Shown: piece after piece, positions 38,641-48,639 of the stretch | Layout: every line of letters begins with the position of its first letter | How positions within the stretch are numbered: the stretch's first letter is position 1 | From: Hetaerina americana | Taxonomy: Eukaryota; Arthropoda; Insecta; Odonata; Calopterygidae | DNA: 64,000 nucleotides | Direction of reading: 5' to 3' | Assembly (NCBI GenBank): GCA_022747635.1 | Contig: JAKTNV010000010.1 | Coordinates: 39,828,237-39,892,236 of the forward strand | The notes under the pieces: model-generated | Told to the model about the DNA's origin: nothing | Database searches by the model: none | What the model saw: only the letters and a program-made list of their open reading frames with translations | Translations under genes and position numbers: made by a program

Positions 38641-39023
38641 GCAGCTTCTATGCCCGAGATGGGATTCGGCGCCACAATTTTCGGGTTGTTACGTCACTTT
38701 ACGAGATGATCAAATTGGTGATTAAGTAAGAAATGGTATTTTTAAATTCATTGCCTGTCACCTACCTCACGTTCAACTTGAGGATTCGATATTACAGTAC
38801 AGAGAACATGGACGTGCGTAGATGTTACAACATCGTAATTTGATGCATTGGCCAAACCGAGAAAAAATGTATCATTTCTGTATATCTGAGGAAAAGTTGG
38901 AGTTAGAGATAAAGTTGTGTGATAAGAGCATTTTAGTATTCTAGAACTTTTACTAACTAAGAATAAGGTCTCCAAGTTAAATATCTTATAATAATATTAG
39001 AGTGTATATACCCATACGTATGC

Positions 39024-40430
39024 TATGTTACCCTCTCTAATTTCCCTCACCATATCCTTTGCCCACTATTAAGAGAACGGCTGGGGTTGATCCTTCCCAT
39101 AAGATCCAACTATGGCATGGCAACCTCTTGAAAGTTTAACTGAATGACAGTTGAAATGACTCGGAGGTTCTATTAAGATACTCTCTGAAGTAAAGGTCTC
39201 AGACAAGGCAAATTTATCAGATTCAGAAGCCATGTAGTGTATAAGAGTTTGAAATGGCTATCACTTGATCATGAAATTAGACCATAATTGCTCGATATAT
39301 ATTGAGTAACAAATTATGCTGAATATATAAAACTTTATCTTTTGGAATTTCACAAAGTGAGTGGAGGGAATGGATTGGAGGGAAAACCATATACATACCT
39401 GACTAGATCATGGAGGTAGGTACTTCTAGGAGCATGAGATGGGTAATATGACAAAATATAATATGCTGTGATGATCCTCATTGGCTTTAATGTGCCATTA
39501 ATAATCCTTAAAGGCAACTTGATCCCTGAAAATTTTTCAAAGTACTTTTTTGAAACTAACTTTTAGATACATATCTGATATTCAATATACAGTAAATCCT
39601 CAATTTAAGGAACTCTGGGAAATCAGTAAAATTTGAATTTAATGAAAAAGATCACATCAACAAGTTATTAAACTTCCTAAATATGAAAAAAATATTTTTA
39701 TTTATGACTTATATGGTGTTGACCCAAGCCATATCAAAACTAAGTCATATTTACTAACCAGCCATTACTTTTGAGGTCTGAAAACATTTTTCACTGTTTG
39801 AAAAATCATTTCATATATCACTAGGTCTCAAAATGGATATTAAAAATATACCATTTTATCCTGGGTGATTATGCAAATGTACAATTTTCTCAACAGTTCC
39901 CATATTAACTATATCAAGAATGTTTTCTCATATATTCCCATGTGACTATTGGGAATAAAAAATAATTTCCCTATTAAAACACCATATACTAATAAACCTT
40001 TCCTCTGAAGTTCCATAAAATCAAGGGTTTACCAAATGTAAACATTTAATAACAGAGTACTATGCATTCATACATTTTCAAGTAAGCAATCCTTCCGCTA
40101 AGAAATGAGAGTGTGAGAATTAAATCAAAGTTATTAGATGAAATTAAATTTATCTATTTTTAAATAAATAATGGTTTACCAACATGATTACAATCCATAT
40201 AACTGGATATCTTTCATAATACTACATACAAGCTTTTATCTCCACAGATAATGCAGTGATTCCATTATAGGGATGCTCTAGCTGCTAAGCTCATAATTAG
40301 CAACGGTCTTTCCAGTTGAGATAGGTTCTTGGCAGTACCTAGGATTAATCACTGCCACTATTCTCAGCCCCACTTAATAATACAGTATATCATCTTACAC
40401 CCCATATAACAATAAATCTTATTTTCAATC
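39024..40430. other. CpG-depleted flank, start of the right-hand domain
   Basis: From about 39.04 kb CpG nearly disappears while TG and CA are common. I see no exon or element here. Confidence 0.45.
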
Positions 40431-41600
40431 CACTCACTTTCATTTCTCTTCATTTTATCCTACATTCTTTCTTTCTTCTGTCTACCTAATTCACACAATA
40501 GCCTCTCCCACATCAGCATTTCAATGCCTCTCAGTATCCCCTGCATCCACTTTTCCAGCCTTCTTTGAACTTCTGCATTCTCTCTCATTTCTCACTCACC
40601 CCACCTTTCATTCTCCATCCAAACTCTCCTTTGTTTCCCTTTCCATCCATTTAATGTTTTGCTCTACTTCTACAAACCTGTCTCCCAAAAACCCACAATA
40701 TGAGTAACCACCTTTTCAGTGCATTCAATACCACAATACATATAAAAATTTTTATTGATCTTTTTCTTTACATCTTCAATTCTTGTCATCACCCCTTGCT
40801 GTATAAAGGGTAATTTAACTAGCCCAAGTTGTCTTTTAATGTCCTCACTCCTATGACCATTTTTGTCTAAAGAATGTTATAAACAGATAAGGTGTCCTAT
40901 GTTCTCTAGTTCAAGCCACCTCAAATCTAATGTTTGACTTAACATTCCTATTTATTGCAAAACTCATTCCCTTAGTTTTTATTTGATTGATTTAAATACT
41001 ATACCTTATCAACTTGTCTAAAATGCTCAGCAATGATGAAATGTAATCCCTTATCTATTTAACCCTTGATCATCCACACATCTAGTAGTTTTTGTGAGTT
41101 CCAGAGTTTGACTCCAGTGATATAAATCCATTTAGCCAAAGTAATTGTTAAATAGAGTTGAAGATAAACTATGCACATCCTAGCCTTAATCCTCTACCAA
41201 TTTCAAAACACAGTCCAGTTTTTTCATGCAGCCATTAATGACTAGTGTGCCATGCACAGGCTTCTTATCAGCCTTCTCTCCATTTAAGTTTACTCTGTTG
41301 ATTCTCAATATTTCCAATTATTTATCCCACAATATACAGCCAAATGTCTTCTCCAATTATATTAAGCACAATTCTAGTTACACTTGATTACTTTTCAATA
41401 TGCCTTACTAATCCAATTAACCCATTTTTCTCCCAAAACCAAGCCACTCCTCTGCTGCATTCTTCTTAATTTTCTTACAGAAATATTAATTATTCCCAGC
41501 AGGATTTAAGATGCACATGCCAAGGAGCTGATTGTTCTTAGCTCCCTACATTTATTCCTTTTATTAATGAGAATTGTTTCCACTTTTTTTAGTGTCATAG
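40430..41600 (-). mobile_element. Heavily decayed LINE-like sequence, minus strand
   Basis: The T/C-rich plus strand parallels the 3' ends at 9.2 and 47.2 kb (TCCATCCATTTAATGTTTTG-type phrases). 40850-40870 (CCATTTTTGTC) parallels the region upstream of the LINE 3' end. There is no readable frame over any length. The 41.2-41.6 kb part may belong to another LINE family. Confidence 0.4.
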
Positions 41601-41824
41601 GTTTACTCTGTATCATCACACCAATAACCCCTACTTTCTTTTTATCTCACTTCAAGCAATCCTAACAACTCAATATTTCTTATCTCCATATCTTGCTTGA
41701 TACTTTCTAAGTTCCCTGGCCTTATCATCACCCTAACACTCCTAAGTCTTATTATAATAAAGGCATCCCTTGTGTCTTTCTTTCTAATGCTTCAACTTGC
41801 CTGTACATGGTATGATAATGTTGA

Positions 41825-41960
41825 CTCCTGGATGTGACATCTAGCTCAGTGGGCTGAGTCGTGTAGTTGCTAGGACTCATCAATTTAATAACATCCATAA
41901 AAATCATGGGAAAAATAACTGAGGCCACCTCACAGATCGGATGCCTTTCCTGCCGCCTTT
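41825..41960 (+). repeat. Possible tRNA-headed SINE relic
   Basis: ATCTAGCTCAGTGGGCTGAG at about 41840 is A-box-like (TAGCTCAGTGG). No proper B-box is seen. Weak. Confidence 0.3.
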
Positions 41961-42391
41961 CTAAGGAACAGATGCAGTGTGGAATATTCCTCCCTTTAGG
42001 AAGAAGGAATTAATACATTTTTCCCACCAGAACAGTTGTAAGAGTTATCAGAACACAAGATCATTCGCCATGTCAAGATTTTTCTATGGAAACAGCCATT
42101 GTACCCCATTTACTTCACATAAGAAAATATAACACAGGGATTATGACATCATTCATGTCTGAGATTCCTTCAAATCTGAATTAGCCAATTAATTAACACC
42201 ATTTCCATTTCACTATCCAGCTCTCTCTTTTCATGTTTGGTACCATAAAACCAACAGCCCTTGCCAAATTAGAATAGGGTTTGCAGAGAGATAGGAGTGC
42301 CATACTTACATGATGCCATTATAACCTAAATATCTCCTTAATTTTAAATCATGACCTTATTTAATTAGCCAAGGACTAATATTAACCACTA

Positions 42392-42660
42392 TGATGAGAG
42401 TAAAAAAAGAAACTTTGCACTTCCACAGAAAGATTTAATACTTCAAATGACCATGGTTTCCATGTTGCGCATCATCATCAGGTGGAATATTCAGCAGGAA
42501 TCTGCTGCGCATTTGCTGCTGGAATCTGTGAATCAGCTGTGCATCATCATTCAGGTGGAATAATACACATGATGATGATGCACAGCATCAAAACCATGGC
42601 CGTGTGAAGTATTGAGTCTTTATGTGAAAGGGCAAAGTTTCTTTTTCTGCCCTCATCATG
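42392..42660. repeat. Inverted repeat carrying two hammerhead-like cores (Penelope-type terminal sequence)
   Basis: The arms 42392-42482 and 42570-42660 are inverted copies (ATGATGAG ... CTCATCAT at the outer ends, CCATGG near the inner part). On the minus strand the left arm has CTGATGA (42481-42475) and GAAA (42460-42457). On the plus strand the right arm has the same layout with ATGATGA and AAAA but a clean stem GATGC/GCATC. The loop holds a 27-bp direct repeat (CATCATCATCAGGTGGAAT and CATCATCATTCAGGTGGAAT) 72 bp apart. Such CTGATGA-stem-GAAA motifs are known in the terminal repeats of Penelope-like elements. Confidence 0.65.
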
Positions 42661-42699
42661 AAGGAATTCCACAAAGTTAAGCCTGAAACTGTTATGTTT

Positions 42700-43925
42700 A
42701 TTAACCAACAGTTTAAGCTATCAAGTTGAAGATGATATGATCACCTATTTTTAAATACATGGGCAAACAAGGTAAAGGAAGGAATAATAGAGTAGGCTTT
42801 CTAGACAGCATGAAGTCAGGATGTAATTATGAAGTGATGAAGAAAGAAATTATGTGAGGCAAAGAAAGAGTCAGTTCCCACAATACTCAGAAATTAATAG
42901 CCACAAGGGTCTGCCCAAAACCTAACTTAAAAAAGTAGAATAACCGCAATGAAAAATGAACACACAAATCAGAAGATTCTCTTTTGAGGTAAGCTAAGCC
43001 AAAAAATCTGAATTTTAGTCGTTAGAGGAAGGCCACTTACTCTCGCTGATTTGCTACAATATCTATTACATATGTATGCATGCCAAGTGAGGCAGGTAAC
43101 TCAAAAAACCAGTAGAAATTGACAATTAAGTGAAAGTTCTATGTAATTAAGGTGGAATGACAGGCATTAATTTTAATTTTTTAACGAAAAACTTTATTCT
43201 TTAAAATATCAATTTCCTTGATTATTCTTCTATGCAAAAAATAGTACGGTTTCACCAAAAATATTTTCATAATATGACTTTTTAATAATATTAGGTAGAC
43301 TTTAACAGTGACTAGTGAAAATGAAGTGAAGAGAGAAAAGGAGAAGGAATTCTGAACTTGAAGGCAATATAGTATATTGTTAGATCAAAATACGAGAGTT
43401 CATTTCGATACTAACCAGGATGACAGCTACTCCTTTCAAAACCACAATTGGAAGGGTGAAATGAAAAAGGAAATCGCAATGTTGTTGGGATGGCAAAGCC
43501 AACTTCAGCAGGCTATGAATGATTTTTACATGGCTTCACAACTGATCAAGGAATGGAAGGGAAGAGGAGGGGATGGAGGGAGGACACCATAGGTTAAATC
43601 AGCGAGGATAATTGGAAAAGGGTGAAAAAATGGAGCTATGGTCAGGATTTAAATTATTAATGGATTCGCAGATGAAAATGTATTCGTTGGGGACAAGGAG
43701 ATGGTCTAGGAGACTTTTTATAATATGCATTTCTGCAGGAGATATGGAGTGGTTGGTATCAGTCAGGTGTATACAATTGTGTACATACCATTGTAGGGAA
43801 TCTCAAAATAAAGAATTCAATTTGATTAACATATTTACCATATGTCAAAATTTGGAGGTGCATGAACAGTCACATTATACCCAATATCTCTACTCATTTT
43901 CAGCTGATTGCCAGAAAATTCACTT
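42700..43925. other. Downstream flank of the THAP gene, CpG-poor
   Basis: Open frames at 43377-43592 and 43612-43929 (+) have no recognised domain. The first faintly resembles decayed LINE sequence. No exon is supported. Confidence 0.35.
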
Positions 43926-43929
43926 ATAA

Positions 43930-44205
43930 CCAGTTATCAACCTGCAGATTGTTTTGCTAGTTGAGAGGTTAGGCTCACCTTTTACTAAGCCCAATAGCAT
44001 ATGAAATTCACTCATCAAAGTAAGGGGCCCAGTTCCTTTCCCTGTGCTGCCTATGGTTTCTCAGAAAACTCTTGTACCTGAAAAATCACTCAGCTAGTGT
44101 GAAGCTAAGGGTACCCAGAGGCATCATGCACAACTGAACGCAGGTCCTATGGTCAGTAGGCCAATGCTCTAATGTACTGGGCTACTATGGCCCCCCAGGA
44201 TTCAT
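43930..44205 (-). repeat. SINE with tRNA-like head, minus strand
   Basis: The minus strand from 44205 reads GGGGGCCATAGTAGCCCAGT (A-box-like), GAGCATTGGCCTACTGACCA and a decayed B-box (GCGTTCAGTTG). The body at 43960-44070 matches 20215-20310. The head is clearly related to the minus-strand head at 1200-1265. Confidence 0.55.
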
Positions 44206-44470
44206 TTAGTATTAGTGTTAGCAGCAGTCCCGTCACGTGACAGATTTTTGGTGGACCCAGAAAATCAACTAATGTTGTTGAACAATATCCTATTAGTCAG
44301 AGTCTGACAATAATCCTTATTTTCTTTAAGAGGTTCAAAATGAGTTTTTCAAATTCATTTAACTTTACCTATGCTATCAGGTACATATAAATCCTGATAT
44401 TTGAAACTTCTGGTCGTTTTCTTTACTTTTCTCTCTATACATATCTTTGGTAGACAACAATTCAGAATGT

Positions 44471-44476
44471 TTTATT
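44471..44476 (-). terminator. Candidate poly(A) signal of the THAP gene
   Basis: A canonical AATAAA on the minus strand about 420 nt after the stop codon. It is the closest clear hexamer that I noticed. AATAAA occurs often by chance in AT-rich DNA, so this is tentative. Confidence 0.35.
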
Positions 44477-44897
44477 GCAGAGAAGCAACTATCTAAATAT
44501 GTACACATCCAAGAATCACAATTTCATATCTCTCTTTCATCACCATGGAATTTCTTTTCAATTCGCAGACGGTTATTGGAAGGTTTTCGTAAACCTCATG
44601 TTGAAACTTGGCATCCCAACCTGTTCTTTGGATCTGCTTACATTAATTACAAATGGTCCCAGATTGTTATGAAAAAATCCAAGAAAAATTAACCATGAAA
44701 TATTTTTAGTAGACATGATTCCAGAGAAAATTTAGGAACAGAAACCATAAATAGTCACCAAACAATATATGAATAATCTTTTCCTTGTTACTTAAGTATA
44801 TAAGAAGCACATACAATACATGCTTCATATTATTAACCAGAGAATATAAAAATCCAACTTACATTACTCATAATTTGTTTACTATAACATTTTAATG

Positions 44898-45248
44898 TTA
44901 TACAGTCCTATGTTTGTTCAATTCCAGTTCTTCATCCTCATCATCCAATAAGCGTATGTCACAGAAATCACAAGTCTGATAATTTGCCATATGTCTTCTC
45001 AAATGGAATAAAAGAATTGCACGTGATGTTGTCTGTAGTTGGCAGATTTTGCACTTCAAAACTGGTAGTTCAACTTTGTGTGGTGGTGCACCTGCTGGGG
45101 GTTCTTGGAATTTGTCTCCTTTAATTTTACCCTTGATCTTATTTTTCCACATATTTTTTGTAGCTTTTTCTTCAACTTGCCCATGATCCACAGTTTCCAA
45201 GGGTGAAACCTTTTCCGTCGGATTTTCAACTGTTCCATCATCTAGACT
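44898..45248 (-). CDS. THAP gene exon 6: C2H2 zinc finger and C-terminus
   Basis: This terminal coding exon has 116 codons plus TAA, entering in phase 0 after a TTTGCATTTCCAG acceptor. Residues 250-313 are a lysine-, glutamate- and proline-rich linker. KCKICQLQTTSRAILLFHLR gives a classical C2H2 finger: C-x2-C-x12-H-x3-H with C315, C318, H331 and H335. A second C-x2-C (C342, C345 in CDFC) follows, with only one later histidine (H362), so it is a degenerate or partial finger. The tail LLDDEDEELEL is acidic and could be an activation surface. The open frame continues a few codons upstream of the acceptor, but that part is intronic. A Penelope-like relic lies only about 130 bp upstream of this acceptor. 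Confidence 0.9.
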   Translation of the reverse strand, partial: SLDDGTVENPTEKVSPLETVDHGQVEEKATKNMWKNKIKGKIKGDKFQEPPAGAPPHKVELPVLKCKICQLQTTSRAILLFHLRRHMANYQTCDFCDIRLLDDEDEELELNKHRTV

Positions 45249-45379
45249 CTGGAAATGCAAATAAGTTTCCTTTCAAATGTATACACTAAAATTAGATATA
45301 AGGAATTATACAACAATAAACTACATGCAACTATTTACAGGGAAGAAAGATCTGGTGCTTTCTCACCATATTTGCTTTA

Positions 45380-46335
45380 TGAAGATTTCTCGGGGCTTTC
45401 ACTGGGTCAGGGGTTCCATATTGATGAGTGCCACTCTGCATTTGGCTGTCTTATATACATGAGCCTGAGGGTCAGGTGACTCATGATTGGTCTGTGATGG
45501 AGGAGCCTACTGGTTGGTTGCCATGGCGTTGTGTTGTGTTCCTTCCTTTTCTAACTTTCAACAGCACCGGTTTCCACGTGTTGCTAATGGAATAGCCGGA
45601 GTCCCTTTTGAAATTACGTCTCACCATTCTTACTTCGATTGCTTCTTTAATTATTTGGTCCTAGCAACCATCGGTGCAGGCAAGTAACTTTATCCCATCA
45701 AAGTAATGGAATGATCCATCCCGATGCTGTGTCCAGTGATGGCTAATTTCTCCAACCACCCCAGCCGAAGGTGTCTTTTGTGTTCCTATAACCTGGCCTC
45801 CATGGTCCGCCCCTGTCTCTGCAGGACACGGGACTTGGTAAATGCCTGGGGTCTACAGGCCCATTGGGTCCTTGGCTCTAACAAGAAAATGTCTAATTTT
45901 TCCCAGTGGTTTGTGGACTGCCTCAATTTTGTGCCCCGCCAGTATCCTGGATATTTTCCCAAAAATTGAGGAGACATACAGAAAGCAGATGGTGGCTATT
46001 GGCTTCTCATTTTCTTCCTGCGTCGAGGGCATTGATGGGTTGAAGGACCTTTTTAGAGTCAAAGAGATTTTGCCTCCGCTATACCCATTTTGGAGGAAGG
46101 TTGTCCTGAGGTGGCTATTCTCCTCTGGCAAACTGTTTTTGTTGGTGATAGCCCTGGCTCATTGGAAGAGTGTGTTCTGCACTGATCGTCGCTGGGCTGG
46201 GTGGTGAGGGCAGGGCTGGGACAGCCAAATGCAGCGTGGCACTCATCCACCCTGAGGATGATGCAACAAGTCGAGCATCAAAACATCGGCTAATATGGAA
46301 CCCCTGACCCAGTGGAAGACCAGAGAAAACTTAAT
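45380..46335 (-). mobile_element. Penelope-like element, 3' part with GIY-YIG relic and inverted terminal piece
   Basis: On the minus strand 46131-45853 stays open (LRTTFLQNGYSGGKI ... SRILAGHKIEAVHKPLGKIRHFL). It then shifts into PGIYQVPCSCRDG with TMEARL, a decayed GIY-YIG endonuclease, and ends NFKRDSGYSISNTWKPV. This order (RT tail, linker, GIY-YIG) is typical of Penelope-like elements. Terminal sequence follows at 45475-45380; an inverted copy flanks the 5' side at 46220-46335. It sits in THAP intron 5, about 130 bp before the exon 6 acceptor, in the same orientation as the gene. It is inactive. Confidence 0.75.
46220..46335 (+). repeat. Penelope-type terminal sequence with hammerhead-like core
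   Basis: GACAGCCAAATGCAGCGTGG ... AATATGGAACCCCTGACCCA repeats, inverted, the 45475-45380 end. It contains CTGAGGA (46252-46258), a stem TGATGC/GCATCA, and AAAA where GAAA is expected. The 45.4 kb copy lacks just this ~44 bp block. Confidence 0.6.
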
Positions 46336-46437
46336 ATTCAAGGGGAAGTCATCTTTTCTTATAATTGATTCTATATTAATTTATATTGAAGCCTATTACA
46401 TTTAGAAGATAGTTAAATGATGGAGACAGCTTATACA

Positions 46438-46512
46438 GGGTGCGGCAACATAACTTTCTTTTTCCAAACACAAAACACTTTCAAAAATGAAGTTATGTTG
46501 CTGCACCATGTA
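46438..46512. repeat. Short hairpin element (AGGGTGCGGCAACATAACTT)
   Basis: ACAGGGTGCGGCAACATAACTT and AAGTTATGTTGCTGCACCATGT are inverted arms of about 22 bp with a ~30 bp loop. This could be a deleted, very small terminal-inverted-repeat transposon. It lies in THAP intron 5. Confidence 0.55.
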
Positions 46513-47199
46513 TATCAGCTGCCAAATGAGTTGCCAGTTAACACTTTGTGTTTGTAGCTAGAGAAAATACTATGAATTCAGTTAATTATTTTTTCCATTT
46601 ATTTTATGCTCTTGCCGCTTAGATATCAATTTTATAAATGACACTTTATTGAAATTTTGCTTCAAATCCAGAGAGGATGCATCTTCTAGTGCAATTCTCT
46701 CTTGATTTTAGAATATTATAACATATAAAAAAGACCCTCAAACATTCCAATCACCAAAACCATGACTATCTTTTTTGATGCAATGCTGGTCACTAGAGAT
46801 AAAATTGTGAATGTCAAAAGCTATTTACTATTATATTAAGTACTCCAGGTGATTATAAAATGGGGGAAGCTAGTGAGATTGGTTGGCCACTGCTTCGATC
46901 TTGCCCATTATTATCCATTAAATAAAGCTATGACATATGTTTTTCAGTCCTATGGGGACTATGTCATATGAATTTAACTGACTAAAGATGTATTTAAGGA
47001 ATTGTGTGATGTTGACTGTAGAAATATTGCTACATCCTATCTGCTAAGGTATCATTTTCAATAGATACCCCTAGGTAGGTTTTCAATAGATAAATTGCTG
47101 CATTTCTTAGCCTTATCTAACAAGACACAATCTAACAACACACACAACAATAAATTTTCTTCGAAAATATAAATATTTTACCACCCTTCATACCATTTA

Positions 47200-48190
47200 A
47201 CATGCCTATCCTCTCTCTCAACTTTGGTCGCCCAATATTCTCCCGTATCCCAGTCATCAGGATTCCATTGCCAATCAAAATGCTGTACATCTACCTTCCT
47301 CCTCACTGCACCTTTCCTAGTACTTTTTGCTTGTTTACCTGCCCATCCATTTTACCTTATCCAAACCCACAACTCAAATGCCTCCAATCTACACCAATCA
47401 TTTTTCTTCAATGATCATTTTTCTTCGTCATAAAGACCAACTATCAATATCAAAGTTTCCACTAATTTTTTCTCAATATCCCTGCCATCCACTCCCTCCT
47501 CACAAAAGTTTCTAGCAATTCTTCTTCATGTGTCCCAACTACTTCTGGGTACTACAACTGGGTACTGGGTAGTTGGGTACTACAACTACCCAACTATTAT
47601 GACCATTTTGCTTCATAAAATTTCCATGATAAGTTAATTGTTCCACATGCCATAGTTTGTGCACTACTATTTTAATTTTTAACTTAGCCTTCTTCTTTCT
47701 CCATATCCTCCAACCCTATGCATGGTTTACATTAATAGTCATCACATACCTATCACACAGATTTTCTACTTCACTCATCAATGATTTTAACCCCTTGGTT
47801 GACCAACTACTTGTAAAGCTTGATCAGCAAAAAACCTAACTTATGTTAAGAATTCTTAACCAACTTTCATTCCTATCTACAATTCTTTCAATTCCCTTAC
47901 TGTGCCTCTTTTACCATTTCATCAACACATATAATGGTGATAATGGACACTACTATCTTACACCTCTGTCTAACACTGACTGACTCTATGTTTTCCAAAT
48001 GCACTAGAGCAGTCTGAGACAGGTTTCAGACATTTTGTCTTTCCTTCCAATGTACTCCTTATCTTCTGTAATAAATTCATTCATTCTATCCAATTTTTCT
48101 CTTCATTCTATCCAATTTTTCTCTCAAATACCTTGAAATCTAAATAAATTCAGACTGTACTCAATTTGCCTCTCTATTAGTGACCTCATG
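47200..48190 (-). mobile_element. Decayed LINE, minus strand, running into the assembly gap
   Basis: The T/C-rich 47.2-47.45 kb stretch matches the 3' ends at 9.2 and 35.2 kb. 48010-48180 matches the RT part (the counterpart of NLYMSQTA around 48020). A 22-bp tandem duplication (CATTCTATCCAATTTTTCTC) lies at about 48083-48124. The 100-N gap cuts the element at 48191. Confidence 0.6.
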
Positions 48191-48290
48191 NNNNNNNNNN
48201 NNNNNNNNNNNNNNNNNNNNNNNNNNNNNNNNNNNNNNNNNNNNNNNNNNNNNNNNNNNNNNNNNNNNNNNNNNNNNNNNNNNNNNNNNN
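48191..48290. other. Assembly gap (100 N) followed by a G12 run
   Basis: Exactly 100 N, a scaffold placeholder. The right flank has a run of 12 G (48296-48307), a likely cause of the failed assembly. Protein frames crossing it are meaningless. Confidence 0.95.
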
Positions 48291-48639
48291 AGCTAGGGGG
48301 GGGGGGGTGGAAGTTGCTCGAAGAGGGAAGGGAGAAGAGAAATGTTGGCATAGGATTATGAAATACAAAGTTTAAAGCTTTACAAACAGTTCTCACAAAC
48401 TCTCTGAAGACCACTTGGGTGATTAGCATCCATCTTCGATCACTTAATGGCAGCAGGGAAGAGGGGGGAGGTAGGCTTTGTTGGGGCCAGGGCCTTACAC
48501 TTTATACACATATCGGGGGGAGGGTGGAAGGGAACAAAACAATAGGAATGGGTGGATCTGTGTCACATGCCAGTAAGAATGTACTCAAGGAAGTTATTGG
48601 AAAGGAGGGGGAGGAGGAGCTGAACTGCATGTCATTAAG

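Larger units (their letters stand above)
35530..39023. repeat. 3.5 kb segment bounded by ~400 bp inverted repeats
   Basis: 35530-35937 and 38638-39023 are inverted copies with roughly 80-85% identity by eye, from ATACATACGGGTATATACA at the left outer end to GTGGCGCCGAATACC near the inner end. The middle 2.7 kb has no recognised transposase. Each arm holds an exon-like block (acceptor TTTTCCTCAG, about 120 bp, GAG/GTAGGT donor). The right arm reads YRNDTFFLGLANASNYDVV; the left arm has lost the frame. It could be a non-autonomous long-inverted-repeat transposon or an inverted segmental duplication. Confidence 0.6.

Noticed and set aside
43377..43929. Two plus-strand frames downstream of the THAP gene as possible exons
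   Set aside because: No domain, no splice sites. The first resembles decayed LINE sequence only faintly.
44447..44692. Plus-strand frames preceded by an acceptor-like TTTTATTGCAG
   Set aside because: No matching donor or recognisable protein. The TTTATT here more likely serves as the THAP poly(A) signal on the other strand.
48124..48429. Open frames spanning the run of N
   Set aside because: They cross an assembly gap and contain only X residues in the middle.
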